Under the pieces are notes generated by a model. The model was given only the letters and a program-made list of their open reading frames with translations, was not told where the DNA came from and did no database searches. The position numbers and the translations under genes were made by a program. From NCBI RefSeq assembly GCF_024710765.1, contig NZ_JANJUE010000163.1, positions 1 through 64,000 on the forward strand: DNA of 64,000 bases, in the 5' to 3' direction. Positions 51,304-60,699 of this stretch are shown here, one piece after another. The stretch comes from Pseudoxanthomonas sp. (GTDB lineage: Bacteria; Pseudomonadota; Gammaproteobacteria; Xanthomonadales; Xanthomonadaceae). Each line of letters begins with the position of its first letter. Within the stretch, counting starts at the first letter, position 1.

Positions 51304-52659
51304 TCAATAGCGGGCGTCGAACGCGAAGATGGGCTTGCGCGATTTCCACAAGCCCTGGGTGAAATCCGGGAACTCCAGGGTCTTGAAGCCCTCGGCGATG
51401 GACTGTTCCGACAACGGCGTGATCGCGCTCCATGCCAGCGCGTCGTAGATGTCGATCGGCATCGGCGCCTCCGCCTTCACCGCCTCGACGAAGGCGTGGA
51501 TGACGAAGTAATCCATGCCGCCATGGCCGGCACCTTCCGCATCCTGCGCGTACTTGCGCCACAGCGGGTGATCGAACTCGTCCTGGTAGGTCTTGAACGG
51601 TTCCCACTTGTGTCCGGGACTGCGGCCCTCGATGTGGATGGACTGGTTGAGATCCATCCACAGGCCCTTGGTGCCCTGCACCCGGAACCCAAGCGAGTAC
51701 GGGCGTGGCAGCGAGGTGTCGTGCTGCAGCAGGATGGTCTCGCCGTTCTCGCAGGCCAGGGTGGTGGTGACCACGTCACCCAGCTTGAATTTCACCTGCG
51801 TGCTGGGATGGGTGGTGCCGCCGCTCCTGGCCACGGTGTACTCGTGCAGACCGCGCGCCTTGGTGGCGAAACTGTTGATGTGGGTGAAGCGGTTGCCACG
51901 GTTGATGCCGGTATACATGGCGCACGGACCGATGCCATGGCTGGGATACAGCTCGCCGTTGCGGCGGACCGAATGCTCGGTGCGCCAACGTGCTTCCGAC
52001 CAGCCCTTGGGACCGAATTCCACGCCGCTGCCGTAGGGTTCGGCCGGATTGCCAGAGTTGAACTTCACCGCGCGCAGATCGTGCTGGTAGCCACCCTGCA
52101 GATGGATAAGCTCGCCGAACAGGCCGGCCCGCACCATCTGCAGCGCCGCCATCACGTCGCGGCGGTAGCACACGTTTTCCAGCAGCATGTAGGACGTGCC
52201 GGTGCGCTGCTGCGCGGCCAGCACGTCCCAGTGATCCTGCAGGGTGACGCCGGCGACGACTTCGCAGCCGACCGCCACCTTGGCTTCCATCGCCTCGATC
52301 GCCATCGGCGCATGCCATTCCCACGGCGTGGCGATGATCACGCCGTCCAGTCCGCGCTGCTGGAGCAGGCGGCGATAGGCGTGCGTGTCGCCATCCTGCC
52401 CGTACGCCTTCGGCGCGGGCTTGCCGGCCTTGGCCGCCATGTCCAGCGCCTGCTTGAGCATGATGGGTTCGATGTCGCACAGCGCCACGACCTCGACGTC
52501 CTCCCGGCGCAGCAGTTCCTTGAGCAGGACCTGGCCACGCATGCCGGTGCCGATCATGCCCAGCCGTATCCTGCGCTTGCTGGCCCAGGCCGGCGTGGTC
52601 GGCAGCAAGGTGGCCGCGCCGAGCGCGGCTCCCGCGAGGATGAACTCTCTACGTTTCAT
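51304..52659 (-). CDS. GH109 family alpha-N-acetylgalactosaminidase-like (Gfo/Idh/MocA fold)
   Basis: This 451-residue protein begins with a Tat-type signal (MKRREFILAGAALGAATLLPTTPAWA). An NAD-binding Rossmann segment follows (IRLGMIGTGMRGQVLLKELLRREDVEVVALCD). GH109-like segments are YMLLENVCYRRDVMAALQMVRAGLFGELIHLQGGYQHDLR, EPYGSGVEFGPKGWSEARWRTEHSVRRNGELYPSHGIGPCAMY and GHGGMDYFVIHAFVEAV. GH109 enzymes cleave terminal alpha-GalNAc by an NAD-dependent redox mechanism. The protein lies downstream of the TonB receptor in the GalNAc cluster, on the same strand. The Tat signal decides the start. Confidence 0.83.
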   Translation of the reverse strand: MKRREFILAGAALGAATLLPTTPAWASKRRIRLGMIGTGMRGQVLLKELLRREDVEVVALCDIEPIMLKQALDMAAKAGKPAPKAYGQDGDTHAYRRLLQQRGLDGVIIATPWEWHAPMAIEAMEAKVAVGCEVVAGVTLQDHWDVLAAQQRTGTSYMLLENVCYRRDVMAALQMVRAGLFGELIHLQGGYQHDLRAVKFNSGNPAEPYGSGVEFGPKGWSEARWRTEHSVRRNGELYPSHGIGPCAMYTGINRGNRFTHINSFATKARGLHEYTVARSGGTTHPSTQVKFKLGDVVTTTLACENGETILLQHDTSLPRPYSLGFRVQGTKGLWMDLNQSIHIEGRSPGHKWEPFKTYQDEFDHPLWRKYAQDAEGAGHGGMDYFVIHAFVEAVKAEAPMPIDIYDALAWSAITPLSEQSIAEGFKTLEFPDFTQGLWKSRKPIFAFDARY

Positions 52660-52712
52660 TTGCAGCGTAACTCCCTGTGACAAGGCGCCGGCGGACCGGC
52701 GCGGATTCTATG

Positions 52713-55691
52713 TCAGAACTTGTAGCCGACGGTGAAGCTGTAGCTGCGGCCGAAGATGCTGGCGTAGTCGCTGGAATCACCCAGGAAGCTGTTCGGATCG
52801 TAGAACGGCATGCGATTGAACAGGTTCTTGATGGTGAAGCCGGCATGCCAGTGATCATCCGGCCGCCAGGACAGACCCAGGTTGGCGGTCCACCAGGCCG
52901 GCACGCCGTCGCAGTGGTCCGGATCCACCGGCAGCGATCCGGCGGTGCAGGTTTCCGGCGAATTGTCCTGCGCATCGACGCGGTCCCACGCCCACTTGGT
53001 CTTGCCGACATAGTTGACGAAGAAGCTGGTGGTCACCTCGCCGTAGGTCCAGTCGGCGTTCAAGGTGGCGCGCAGACGCGGGTTGCCGTAGTAACCGATC
53101 GTGTTGCCGTAGTACCAGCGGGTTTCATCGTCCAGGTAAGCCTCGTTGCGGCGCGCGATGGTCGCGGCCACGCCGACGTTCAGCTCGCCCCACTGACCCA
53201 ACGGGAAATGGCCGCGCGCATCGACGTCGAAGCCGTCGATCAGGGTACGGCCCTGGTTCTTGTACTGGCCGACCACGCTGGCCACGTTGCCCACGCTGTA
53301 GGTGGGCAGCGTGCCCGGACAGGTCACCCCGCTGGCCGGATCCGCGCACATCGCGGCCACCGCGGCTTCCGCGGCGCGGTCGCTGTCGGTGATCGGATTG
53401 CGGGTCATCGACACGATGTCGGTTTCCTTGCTGTAGTCCGGCGCGGCGATCTGGTTGCGGCGGTAGATGAACCAGTAGTCGGCCGACACCGACAGCCAGT
53501 CGAACGGCTCCAGCACCACGCCCAGGGTGGCGATCTTGGCTTTTTCCGGTTGCAGGTTCTGGTTCGGCTGGGTCATGCGCGCCACCGTGCGGCTGCAATC
53601 CACGTTGAGCAGCGAATTGCCGAGATCCACGTCGCCCGGGCGATTCGACTGCAGCAGCAGATTGGCGATCGCGTTGGTTTCGTCGCAGCGGACGTCATCC
53701 TCGAAGCCACCCAGCTGGGCGAACACGCCGCCGGTGCCGGCCTCGGCCAGGCTCGGGGCACGGAAGCCTTCCGAGTAAGTGCCCCGCAGCATCACCGTGG
53801 GCAGCGCCTGGTACTTCAGGCCGATCTTGGGCGCGACGTTGGCGTCGAAGTTCGGGTACTTGTCCACGCGCAGCGCCGCGTCCAGTTCCAGCTTCTCGGT
53901 GAGCGGGGCGACGACTTCGGCGAACAGCGCGCTGGTGGTGCGCCTGCCGTCGAACCACGAACCGCCCTGCTGGGTGATCTTGCCGTTGGCCGCGTCGATG
54001 TTGCCCGGCGTATAGAAGGTCTCGCGGCTGACGTTGAAGCCGAAGGCCGCGCGCACTTCGCCGGCGGGCAGGTTGAACAGCGGGCCTTCGACCTTGCCGT
54101 CCAGGGTATGCAGGCGCGTCCAGGACTGGATGTCGAAGGTCGGATACGCCTCGCGCAGCAGCTTCGCATTGGCTTCGCTCATCTCACCGAACTTGTACGC
54201 CGGATTGTCAGAGATGATCACGCGACCGGTGCCCGGGTCGACGGTGAACGGACCGAAGGCCCGGGCAAAACCATCCAGGTTGACGTTGACGGTCTGGTAG
54301 GTGACCGAATGGGTGCCGGCCGTGGCGAACGCGGTTTCCCAGTTCCAGTCGCCGAAACTGCCGCGCAGGCCGGCCAGGCCGCGATAGCTCTTGTCGGTGT
54401 TGCGCTGCCCGAAGTGGTTCTTGCCGACGTCCTGCATCAAGTATTGCAGGCCGACCACGCCGCCCATCAGCGCGCGCAGCTCGGGGCTGGCGTGGTTGTA
54501 GACATTGTTCGGACCCAGGTAGGGATAGAAGAACTGGTTGACGTTGGTGCCGGTGTTGCGGGCGAACCAACTGGTCGGATTGCCGGTGGTGGTGCCGAAC
54601 GCGCGCGGCGTGCCGCCGTTGGCGCGCAGGTCGATGTCGGTGTAGGTCGCCTCGGCGAAAGCCTCGGTGGTCTCGCCGATCAGGAAGTGGGCATTGACGT
54701 AGGCGGTGATGCGCTCGGACTTCGCGCCCGCGTCGATCTCGTTGTTCATCCAGGTCTGCCAGATGCAACGGGGACCCGCGGCTTCGATGACCACGTTCTG
54801 GCAACCCGGCGCGGCTTCCTGCACGCGCCTGCCGGTGACCGGATCGAAGGCGAAGTAGCTGCCGGGGTTGAGCGTTCCGGGCGCGCTGCCGGTACCGAAA
54901 CGGAAATTGTTGATGTAGTTCGGGTTGTTGACGTAATACTGGCCGGGCTTCTTGTCGTACCAGTCGCTCAGCGGAATCGGGTCGCGGCGGTACAGGTTCA
55001 GCGAGGCGTAGACGTTGTAGCGATCCTCGTCGAGGTTGCCGAAGCCGCCGGTGATGCTGGCCTGGTGCTCGCCGTAGCTGGTGATGCGCGAGGAACTGTC
55101 GGTGGTCAGGTTGACCTCGAGGCCCTGGTAGGACTTCTTGGTGATGACGTTGATCACGCCGGCGATCGCGTCAGTGCCGTACACCGCCGAGGCGCCGTCG
55201 GTCAGCACTTCCATCCGCTCGATCGCGGCGGCGGGAATCGCATCGATGTTGACGAACTGGGTCTGGAAGCCGGCCGGAGCGCCGTAGTACGACAGGCGGC
55301 GGCCATTGAGCAGCACCAGCGTGCCCTGCGCGCCCATGCCGCGCAGGTTGGCCTGCGAGGCGCCATCCGAACCGGTGAACAGCGACTTGAAGTCCTGCTG
55401 CGCCGGACGCGCGGCCGGCAGGTTGTCCAGCACCTGCAGCAGGGTGCGGGCGCCCATGTTCTCGATGTCCTGGCGGCTGATGATCTGCACCGGCGAGGCG
55501 GTCTCGACATCGGTGCGCTTGATGTTGGAACCGGTGACCTCGATGCGGGCCAGTTCGGTGGCCTTGCCGTCTTCCTTCGGCGTCTCGGCGGTCTGCGCCG
55601 AGACCGGAGCGGCCATGGCGAGCGCCGTGCCCAGCGCGAGGGCCAGGGGCGTGATGGATATACAGCGTTGGCGGCGGCTTGCGGACGACAT
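52713..55691 (-). CDS. TonB-dependent outer-membrane receptor
   Basis: This 992-residue protein has a signal peptide (ALALGTALAMAAPVSAQ). A plug domain follows (VTGSNIKRTDVETASPVQIISRQDIENMGARTLLQVLDNLPA, LVLLNGRRLS, RMEVLTDGASAVYGTDAIAGVINVITKK). A 22-strand-type barrel ends with Phe (SFTVGYKF). It belongs to the large xanthomonad/Sphingomonas-type receptors that import oligosaccharides. Placement between the GH109 and GH31 genes suggests uptake of alpha-GalNAc-containing glycans or GalNAc, like the OmpAga receptors of the known aga regulons. The ATG at 55691 begins the signal peptide. Confidence 0.9.
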   Translation of the reverse strand: MSSASRRQRCISITPLALALGTALAMAAPVSAQTAETPKEDGKATELARIEVTGSNIKRTDVETASPVQIISRQDIENMGARTLLQVLDNLPAARPAQQDFKSLFTGSDGASQANLRGMGAQGTLVLLNGRRLSYYGAPAGFQTQFVNIDAIPAAAIERMEVLTDGASAVYGTDAIAGVINVITKKSYQGLEVNLTTDSSSRITSYGEHQASITGGFGNLDEDRYNVYASLNLYRRDPIPLSDWYDKKPGQYYVNNPNYINNFRFGTGSAPGTLNPGSYFAFDPVTGRRVQEAAPGCQNVVIEAAGPRCIWQTWMNNEIDAGAKSERITAYVNAHFLIGETTEAFAEATYTDIDLRANGGTPRAFGTTTGNPTSWFARNTGTNVNQFFYPYLGPNNVYNHASPELRALMGGVVGLQYLMQDVGKNHFGQRNTDKSYRGLAGLRGSFGDWNWETAFATAGTHSVTYQTVNVNLDGFARAFGPFTVDPGTGRVIISDNPAYKFGEMSEANAKLLREAYPTFDIQSWTRLHTLDGKVEGPLFNLPAGEVRAAFGFNVSRETFYTPGNIDAANGKITQQGGSWFDGRRTTSALFAEVVAPLTEKLELDAALRVDKYPNFDANVAPKIGLKYQALPTVMLRGTYSEGFRAPSLAEAGTGGVFAQLGGFEDDVRCDETNAIANLLLQSNRPGDVDLGNSLLNVDCSRTVARMTQPNQNLQPEKAKIATLGVVLEPFDWLSVSADYWFIYRRNQIAAPDYSKETDIVSMTRNPITDSDRAAEAAVAAMCADPASGVTCPGTLPTYSVGNVASVVGQYKNQGRTLIDGFDVDARGHFPLGQWGELNVGVAATIARRNEAYLDDETRWYYGNTIGYYGNPRLRATLNADWTYGEVTTSFFVNYVGKTKWAWDRVDAQDNSPETCTAGSLPVDPDHCDGVPAWWTANLGLSWRPDDHWHAGFTIKNLFNRMPFYDPNSFLGDSSDYASIFGRSYSFTVGYKF

Positions 55692-55834
55692 CGGGTTCTC
55701 TCCTCGTTTCGGGGGTGCAGCGCGCGGCGCTGCTGTGGTGGAAGGGCTTGCGTGAGGCAACAGCGGTCCCAGGCCACGGCCGGCGGGCCGCAGCAAAGGC
55801 GGGGGAGATGGCGTGAAACTTTTCTGGAGCGGGG

Positions 55835-58800
55835 TTACGGCGGGGAAATGGTGGCGATATCGCCCTCCTGTCCCATCAGGACAGCATTGGCCCAGTTGCC
55901 GCAGACCTGCGCCGGCCGCGCGCCCTGCGCGCCGAGGGTGCGCAGGCTGAGGCGGTGCAGGCCACGGATGTCGAGTTCGGGTTTGACCACGCCTGGCGCG
56001 CGCACCATCCCGCTGTCGTACAGCAGGCGGTCGTCGCCCCAGACCTGGAATTGCATGCCGCCTGCTTCCCGGCAGCTGTCATCGATGCCGAGGTCGGCGC
56101 GCAGCAGGCGCCAACCGCCCTTCAGTTCGATATCGATGCGGCTGTCCGCGCCCACGCCCAGCCCGCGGCGGAAATGCAGGCCGTTCATGCGCATTTCGAC
56201 CTGGCCGCCGAATGCGCGGTCCCGCGCGATGCCGGCCGGCGGTTCGAGTTCGGACAGATAGCGCTGCTGCGCCGGACGCTCGGCGTCCTGGTGTTCCAGC
56301 ACGCGGAAGGTGGACAGGGTGATCGGTCCGACTTCGCGCGGCTGCAGGGCATCGAACGCGCGCGCGGTGGCGCCCTGCGCGGCGGTCACCATCGGATCGC
56401 TGCCGGCGGCGCCATCGCCGTCGGGGTTCTGTGTGCTCAGCACGCGGAAACGCAACAGGCGGCCGGCACGCGGCGCGAAACTGATCGTCTGGGTGCCCTG
56501 CTCCAGCTTCAGGCGGCCACGGGCGATCGGTTCGCCCCATTCGCCGTTGCTGTCGGCCAGGTAGATTTCGTAATCGCGCACCTGGCCATGCTTCCAGTGC
56601 TGATCGGTGCGCGGCGCCAGCTCGACGCCGTCGATCAGCCGGCGCTCGCCGAAGCCCAGCGTCCACTCGTGCGCGCCGGTGCGCACGGCCTGGTTGCGCA
56701 CGGTGCGGAACCAGGTCGCGGGATCATCGTCGAAGGCGTTCTCCAGCGGATGGCCGGGTTCCTCGGCGGGACGACCGACCACCAGCAGGCTGTCTGCCGG
56801 CAGCGCGCGACCCAGCTCCGGCGCGGCCGGGAAGGCGTCGTCGGCCGGCGCCGCCGCGACCGGAATGTCCAGCCGGAACGCCAGCGCGCGACGGATGTCG
56901 GTGGACGCGCCGCGCACGTGCACGGTGCCCTGGCGCTCCTTCGCATCGAAGTACCAGCCTTCGGCGCCCGCGTCGAAGGCGGCGCGATCGGCCAGCACCG
57001 GCAGCGCGCGCCCGTCCAGTTCGACCGCGTTCGGCCTGGCGCGGCTCAGCACGCGCAGCGCATAGCGGCGCTGCGGCAACTGGCCGGCGTACTGGCCACG
57101 CACGGGTTCGATGGCGACCCGCACTTCGCCGCTGCCCTGCGCGGGCGCCTGCATGCGGATGGCCTGCTCGCTGAATTCGCCCTTGGCGTAGCGGCGCGTG
57201 TTGCCGTCGTCCTCGTACAGGGTGTAGCTCGACTCGCCCTGCGGATACAGATCCAGGGTGAGTTCGTCCAACGGCTTCTCGCCGTCGAACAGCATGGCCG
57301 GATACATCGGCAGGATCGCGCCGGCGCGCACGAATACCGGCAGGGTCGCCAGTTCGACCTGGCGATCGATTTGCCGGCCCTGCACGTCGGCCTGGATCTG
57401 GCGGCCGTCCCAGTAATCGATCCAGCGGCCCTGTGGCAGGTGGATGTCGCGGCGCCAGCCGCGGCTGGCAGCCTGGCTGCGGTACACCGGCGCGACCAGC
57501 AGCTCCCGGCCAAGCAGGAACTGGTACTTGTGCGCCTCGGTCCATGCTTCCGGATCGGTGGGGTAATCCCACATCAGGCCGCGCACGATCGGCGCACCGC
57601 TGGTTTCCGCATCACGCGCCAGTCCGTACATGTACGGGGTCAGCCGCATCTTCAGCTGGAGGTAGTCGCGGTTGATGCTGCGATAGGGCTCGTCGAACCA
57701 CCACGGATGCTTGCGCGCGCCGGACGACCAGCCGGACATGCCCATCAGCACCGGCGTGAAACTCTTCCATTGCAGATCGCGGGTATAGGTCTCGGCGCTG
57801 CCGCCGAAGATCGCGTCGACATCGCCGGTGGCATAGGCCATGCCGGACAGGCCCGAACCAATCAGGGTCGGGATGTGCCAGCGGATGTAATCCCAGCTGG
57901 CGCTCTGGTCGCCGGTCCAGGCCACCGCGTAACGCTGGATGCCCGCCCAGCCCATCACCGTCCACAGGAACGGACGCGAATCCGAGTTGTTGAGGATGCC
58001 GTTGTAGGCGGACTGGTTGGCGTCCATCGCGAACTGGTAGCCCTTGCCGGTCCAGGCCACGTCCAGTTTCTGCACGCGGCTGCCGGCCTTGCCGACTTCC
58101 CAGGCGATCTTGTCGACACCGTTCTCGGTCCACAGGCCGGTCCTGAATCCGTAACGCGCCAGCCCCTCCACGACCTTGGGCAGATCGGTGTAGCCGCAGC
58201 CATAGCCGTCATTGGGCAGGATCCAGCCGCCCGGCATGTCGTGCTCGCGGTACTTGCGCGCGACGCTGTCGATGACGTCCGGGGTGGTGCCGGTGGGGCC
58301 GTCGCTCCAGCCTTCGGGCACGGTGCCGGGCTTCTTCTTGTTGTCGCCATCGTTGTAGCAATCGGCGTCGCCGTAGGACAGCGCCCAGCGCGGCAGCAGG
58401 CCGGGTCGACCGGTCAACGCGGTGTAGCGGTCCAGCAGTTCGTGCAGGCCGGCGCCGACGAAGTAATACGCGTCGAAGCGATCCTCGCGATGCAGCAGGG
58501 TGGCCTGGTCCGGCTGGCGCAGGTCGTAATTGCCGTCGCTCCAGGTGTTGCGCAACATGCCCCAGCCGCGCGAACTCAGCAGCATCGGCGCGGGACTGGG
58601 GCGGTCGCCTTCCTCCCAGCCACCGGAGTAGGCGATTTCCAGTTCGCGGCCCTTGAACTCGAAGCGGCCGTTCTGCTGTCCGCCGCCGTAGAAATGCTCG
58701 CCGGCTTCGCTGGACAGCACCTGCACGCTCTGCTGGGCGTCCAGATCCAGCGGCTGCAGCTCGCGCCACAGCGGCGTGACCTGGTCGCCGGCCACGCGTT

Positions 58801-59188
58801 CGAGCGACAGGCGCAACGGCTGGCGCTGGATATGCAGCACCAGCGCGGCGGTGCGGATGCGCGCTTCCCGCGCGTCTTCCTCGAAACCGAAATCCACCTT
58901 GCCCGCCGGCTGCGGCAACACGATCGGCGCGGCCTTGTCGCCGGCCGGCGCCAGCTTGCCCTTGCGGCCGGCCTGCACGCGCACGGTGTCGGCGCGCAGC
59001 AGATCCACGCGCACCCGCGCGCCGCTGTCGGTGGTGATGTCCCAGCCGGGCATGCCGTCACGCGACGGCGCGGCCTGCAGCGTGCGCACGTTGCCCACGT
59101 TCTCGGCAAAGGCGGGGGCGCTCGCGGCGAACGCCAGCAGGGCGAGGGCGACGAGCCGGTTGCAGCGATGCCAGACGCGGGTTTCCAA
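55835..59188 (-). CDS. Secreted GH31 family glycoside hydrolase with NPCBM domain
   Basis: The protein has 1117 residues. A signal peptide (LVALALLAFAASAPAFA) is followed by a GH31 (beta/alpha)8 catalytic domain at about residues 250-640. WALSYGDADCYND, KLDVAWTGKGYQFAMDANQ (likely nucleophile Asp), WTGDQSASWDYIRWHIPTLIGSGLSG (acid/base Asp), ATGDVDAIFGG and WWFDEP segments are present. A beta-sandwich with DUF5110-like strands follows, then a discoidin-like domain and a C-terminal NPCBM (RDRAFGGQVEMRMNGLHFRRGLGVGADSRIDIELKGG). GH31 members with this NPCBM include alpha-N-acetylgalactosaminidases (subfamily 18). Cluster context favours that activity over alpha-glucosidase or alpha-galactosidase. 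It diverges from agaS. Confidence 0.82.
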   Translation of the reverse strand: METRVWHRCNRLVALALLAFAASAPAFAENVGNVRTLQAAPSRDGMPGWDITTDSGARVRVDLLRADTVRVQAGRKGKLAPAGDKAAPIVLPQPAGKVDFGFEEDAREARIRTAALVLHIQRQPLRLSLERVAGDQVTPLWRELQPLDLDAQQSVQVLSSEAGEHFYGGGQQNGRFEFKGRELEIAYSGGWEEGDRPSPAPMLLSSRGWGMLRNTWSDGNYDLRQPDQATLLHREDRFDAYYFVGAGLHELLDRYTALTGRPGLLPRWALSYGDADCYNDGDNKKKPGTVPEGWSDGPTGTTPDVIDSVARKYREHDMPGGWILPNDGYGCGYTDLPKVVEGLARYGFRTGLWTENGVDKIAWEVGKAGSRVQKLDVAWTGKGYQFAMDANQSAYNGILNNSDSRPFLWTVMGWAGIQRYAVAWTGDQSASWDYIRWHIPTLIGSGLSGMAYATGDVDAIFGGSAETYTRDLQWKSFTPVLMGMSGWSSGARKHPWWFDEPYRSINRDYLQLKMRLTPYMYGLARDAETSGAPIVRGLMWDYPTDPEAWTEAHKYQFLLGRELLVAPVYRSQAASRGWRRDIHLPQGRWIDYWDGRQIQADVQGRQIDRQVELATLPVFVRAGAILPMYPAMLFDGEKPLDELTLDLYPQGESSYTLYEDDGNTRRYAKGEFSEQAIRMQAPAQGSGEVRVAIEPVRGQYAGQLPQRRYALRVLSRARPNAVELDGRALPVLADRAAFDAGAEGWYFDAKERQGTVHVRGASTDIRRALAFRLDIPVAAAPADDAFPAAPELGRALPADSLLVVGRPAEEPGHPLENAFDDDPATWFRTVRNQAVRTGAHEWTLGFGERRLIDGVELAPRTDQHWKHGQVRDYEIYLADSNGEWGEPIARGRLKLEQGTQTISFAPRAGRLLRFRVLSTQNPDGDGAAGSDPMVTAAQGATARAFDALQPREVGPITLSTFRVLEHQDAERPAQQRYLSELEPPAGIARDRAFGGQVEMRMNGLHFRRGLGVGADSRIDIELKGGWRLLRADLGIDDSCREAGGMQFQVWGDDRLLYDSGMVRAPGVVKPELDIRGLHRLSLRTLGAQGARPAQVCGNWANAVLMGQEGDIATISPP

Positions 59189-59520
59189 CTTGCTCCCCAG
59201 GCCCGCCGGAGCGGGAGTACGAAACCATTGCGGCCGACTCTAGGGCAGCGTCTCGAAACATGTCAACAAATTGCAAAGAAAAAAGAAGGATATTTTCTTG
59301 ATATCGAAAGTTGTTGCGAAGCAATACTTTCAGAACCCGCTATTCATTTTCGCAACGGCTCCTTCAGGGCGCTTAACAGGTGAGCCCATTCGCTCCCGCA
59401 TGGCGATTTCGATTCCCGAAAGCAGGAAACTGCCGACGCCGTCAAACTTTCCAATATCTTTCGATATTTGACATTTCGAAAGAAAACACAGATCGTGCGC
59501 AGGCCCAACAGGAACGATGA
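59189..59520. promoter_or_regulatory. Divergent GH31-agaS promoter region with AgaR-type boxes
   Basis: This AT-rich interval has repeated TTTCG/CGAAA elements typical of DeoR-type AgaR sites. The exact inverted pair ATATCGAAAG (59301-59310) and CTTTCGATAT (59458-59467) lies near the two starts. Further TTTC boxes lie at 59448, 59459 and 59474 (TTTCGAAAGAAA) before agaS and TTTTCG at 59347 before GH31. It probably represses both directions in the absence of GalNAc. No gene is seen here. Confidence 0.6.
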
Positions 59521-60684
59521 ATGGACGCTCCTCTGCTTTCCGACTTGTCCGCCTGGCAGCGCCTCGGCGGGCAACACACCGCCGAAGAAATCGCGCAGCA
59601 GCCCGCGTTATGGGATGCGCTGGCGGAAACCCTGGCGGACATGCAATCCGCCATCGACGCCTTCCTCGGCGACTGGCTGCGCCAGCCCGGCAACCGCGTG
59701 ATCTTCACCGGCGCCGGCAGTTCCGGCTTCATCGCCGAAATGGTCGCCGACACCATCAACGCGCAATGGCCCGCGGAAGCGCGCGCCGTGCACACCACCA
59801 GCCTGCTGACCCATCCGGCGCTGTACCTGGAGCGCGAGCGGCCCACCCTGCTGGTGTCGTTCGGGCGCAGCGGTTCCAGCCCGGAAAGCATCGCCGCCGT
59901 CGATCTGGTGCGCGAACAGGTGGCGCTGAGCCGCTTCCTCGACATCACCTGCAATGGCGAAGGCGAGCTGGCACGCCGTGGTCGCGATCGCGACGACACC
60001 CTGACCCTGCTGATGCCGCCGGCCAGCTGTGATCGCGCCTTCGCGATGACCAGCAGCCTGACCTGCATGCAACTGGCGGCGCTGGCGGTGTTCGATCGCG
60101 CGCCCTGGGAACAGCGCCTGGAGCAGTTGCATACCGTCGCCGCGCTCGGCCGGCGCGCGCTGTCGGACTGGGAACAGGCAAGCACCTTCCTGGCCAATGG
60201 CAGCGGCACCCGCGTGATCTACCTGGGCAGCGGCCCGCTGGAAGGCCTCGCGCGCGAGTGCGCGCTCAAGCTGCTGGAGCTGACCGCCGGCCGCGTGCTC
60301 GCGCTGGCCAACACGCCGCTCGGTTTCCGCCACGGGCCCAAGTCCACCCTGGATGCCGGTACGCTGGTGGTCGTGCTGCGCAGCGCGCAGCCGGTGGCCC
60401 GTCGCTACGAACAGGACCTGCTGGACGAACTGCGCCGCGACGGCGTCGCCGGCCGGGTGATTTCGGTGGGACCGCGCGTCGACGGCGAACCCGCCGCGCC
60501 GGGCGACTTCACCCTCGCGGTGCCCGCGCTGCCGGATCCCTGGCTGGCGCCGGTGTGGCTGACGCTCGCCCAGCGGTACGCCCTGCGCCGTTCGGCCGCG
60601 CTCGATCTGACCCCGGACAATCCCTTCCCCGACGGCACCGTCAACCGGGTCGTGCAGGGCGTGATCATCCATCGCCACGGCTGA
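59521..60684 (+). CDS. agaS: AgaS, SIS-domain galactosamine-6-phosphate deaminase/isomerase
   Basis: This 387-residue protein has two SIS domains: VIFTGAGSSGFIAEMVADTI with VSFGRSGSSPESIAAVDLV, and VIYLGSGPLEGLARECALKLLELTAGRVLALANTPLGFRHGPKSTL. The AgaS family converts galactosamine-6-phosphate to tagatose-6-phosphate and ammonia. The ATG directly follows the regulatory region. It is the first gene of the plus-strand aga operon. The context with kinase, AgaZ and AgaR favours AgaS over glucosamine-6-phosphate enzymes (GlmS-type isomerase domains). Confidence 0.88.
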   Translation: MDAPLLSDLSAWQRLGGQHTAEEIAQQPALWDALAETLADMQSAIDAFLGDWLRQPGNRVIFTGAGSSGFIAEMVADTINAQWPAEARAVHTTSLLTHPALYLERERPTLLVSFGRSGSSPESIAAVDLVREQVALSRFLDITCNGEGELARRGRDRDDTLTLLMPPASCDRAFAMTSSLTCMQLAALAVFDRAPWEQRLEQLHTVAALGRRALSDWEQASTFLANGSGTRVIYLGSGPLEGLARECALKLLELTAGRVLALANTPLGFRHGPKSTLDAGTLVVVLRSAQPVARRYEQDLLDELRRDGVAGRVISVGPRVDGEPAAPGDFTLAVPALPDPWLAPVWLTLAQRYALRRSAALDLTPDNPFPDGTVNRVVQGVIIHRHG

Positions 60685-60699
60685 AAGCGGGAACGCGCC

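Noticed and set aside
52677..56261. Long plus-strand open frame opposite the TonB receptor
   Set aside because: Shadow of a well-supported receptor, with repetitive composition and no domain.
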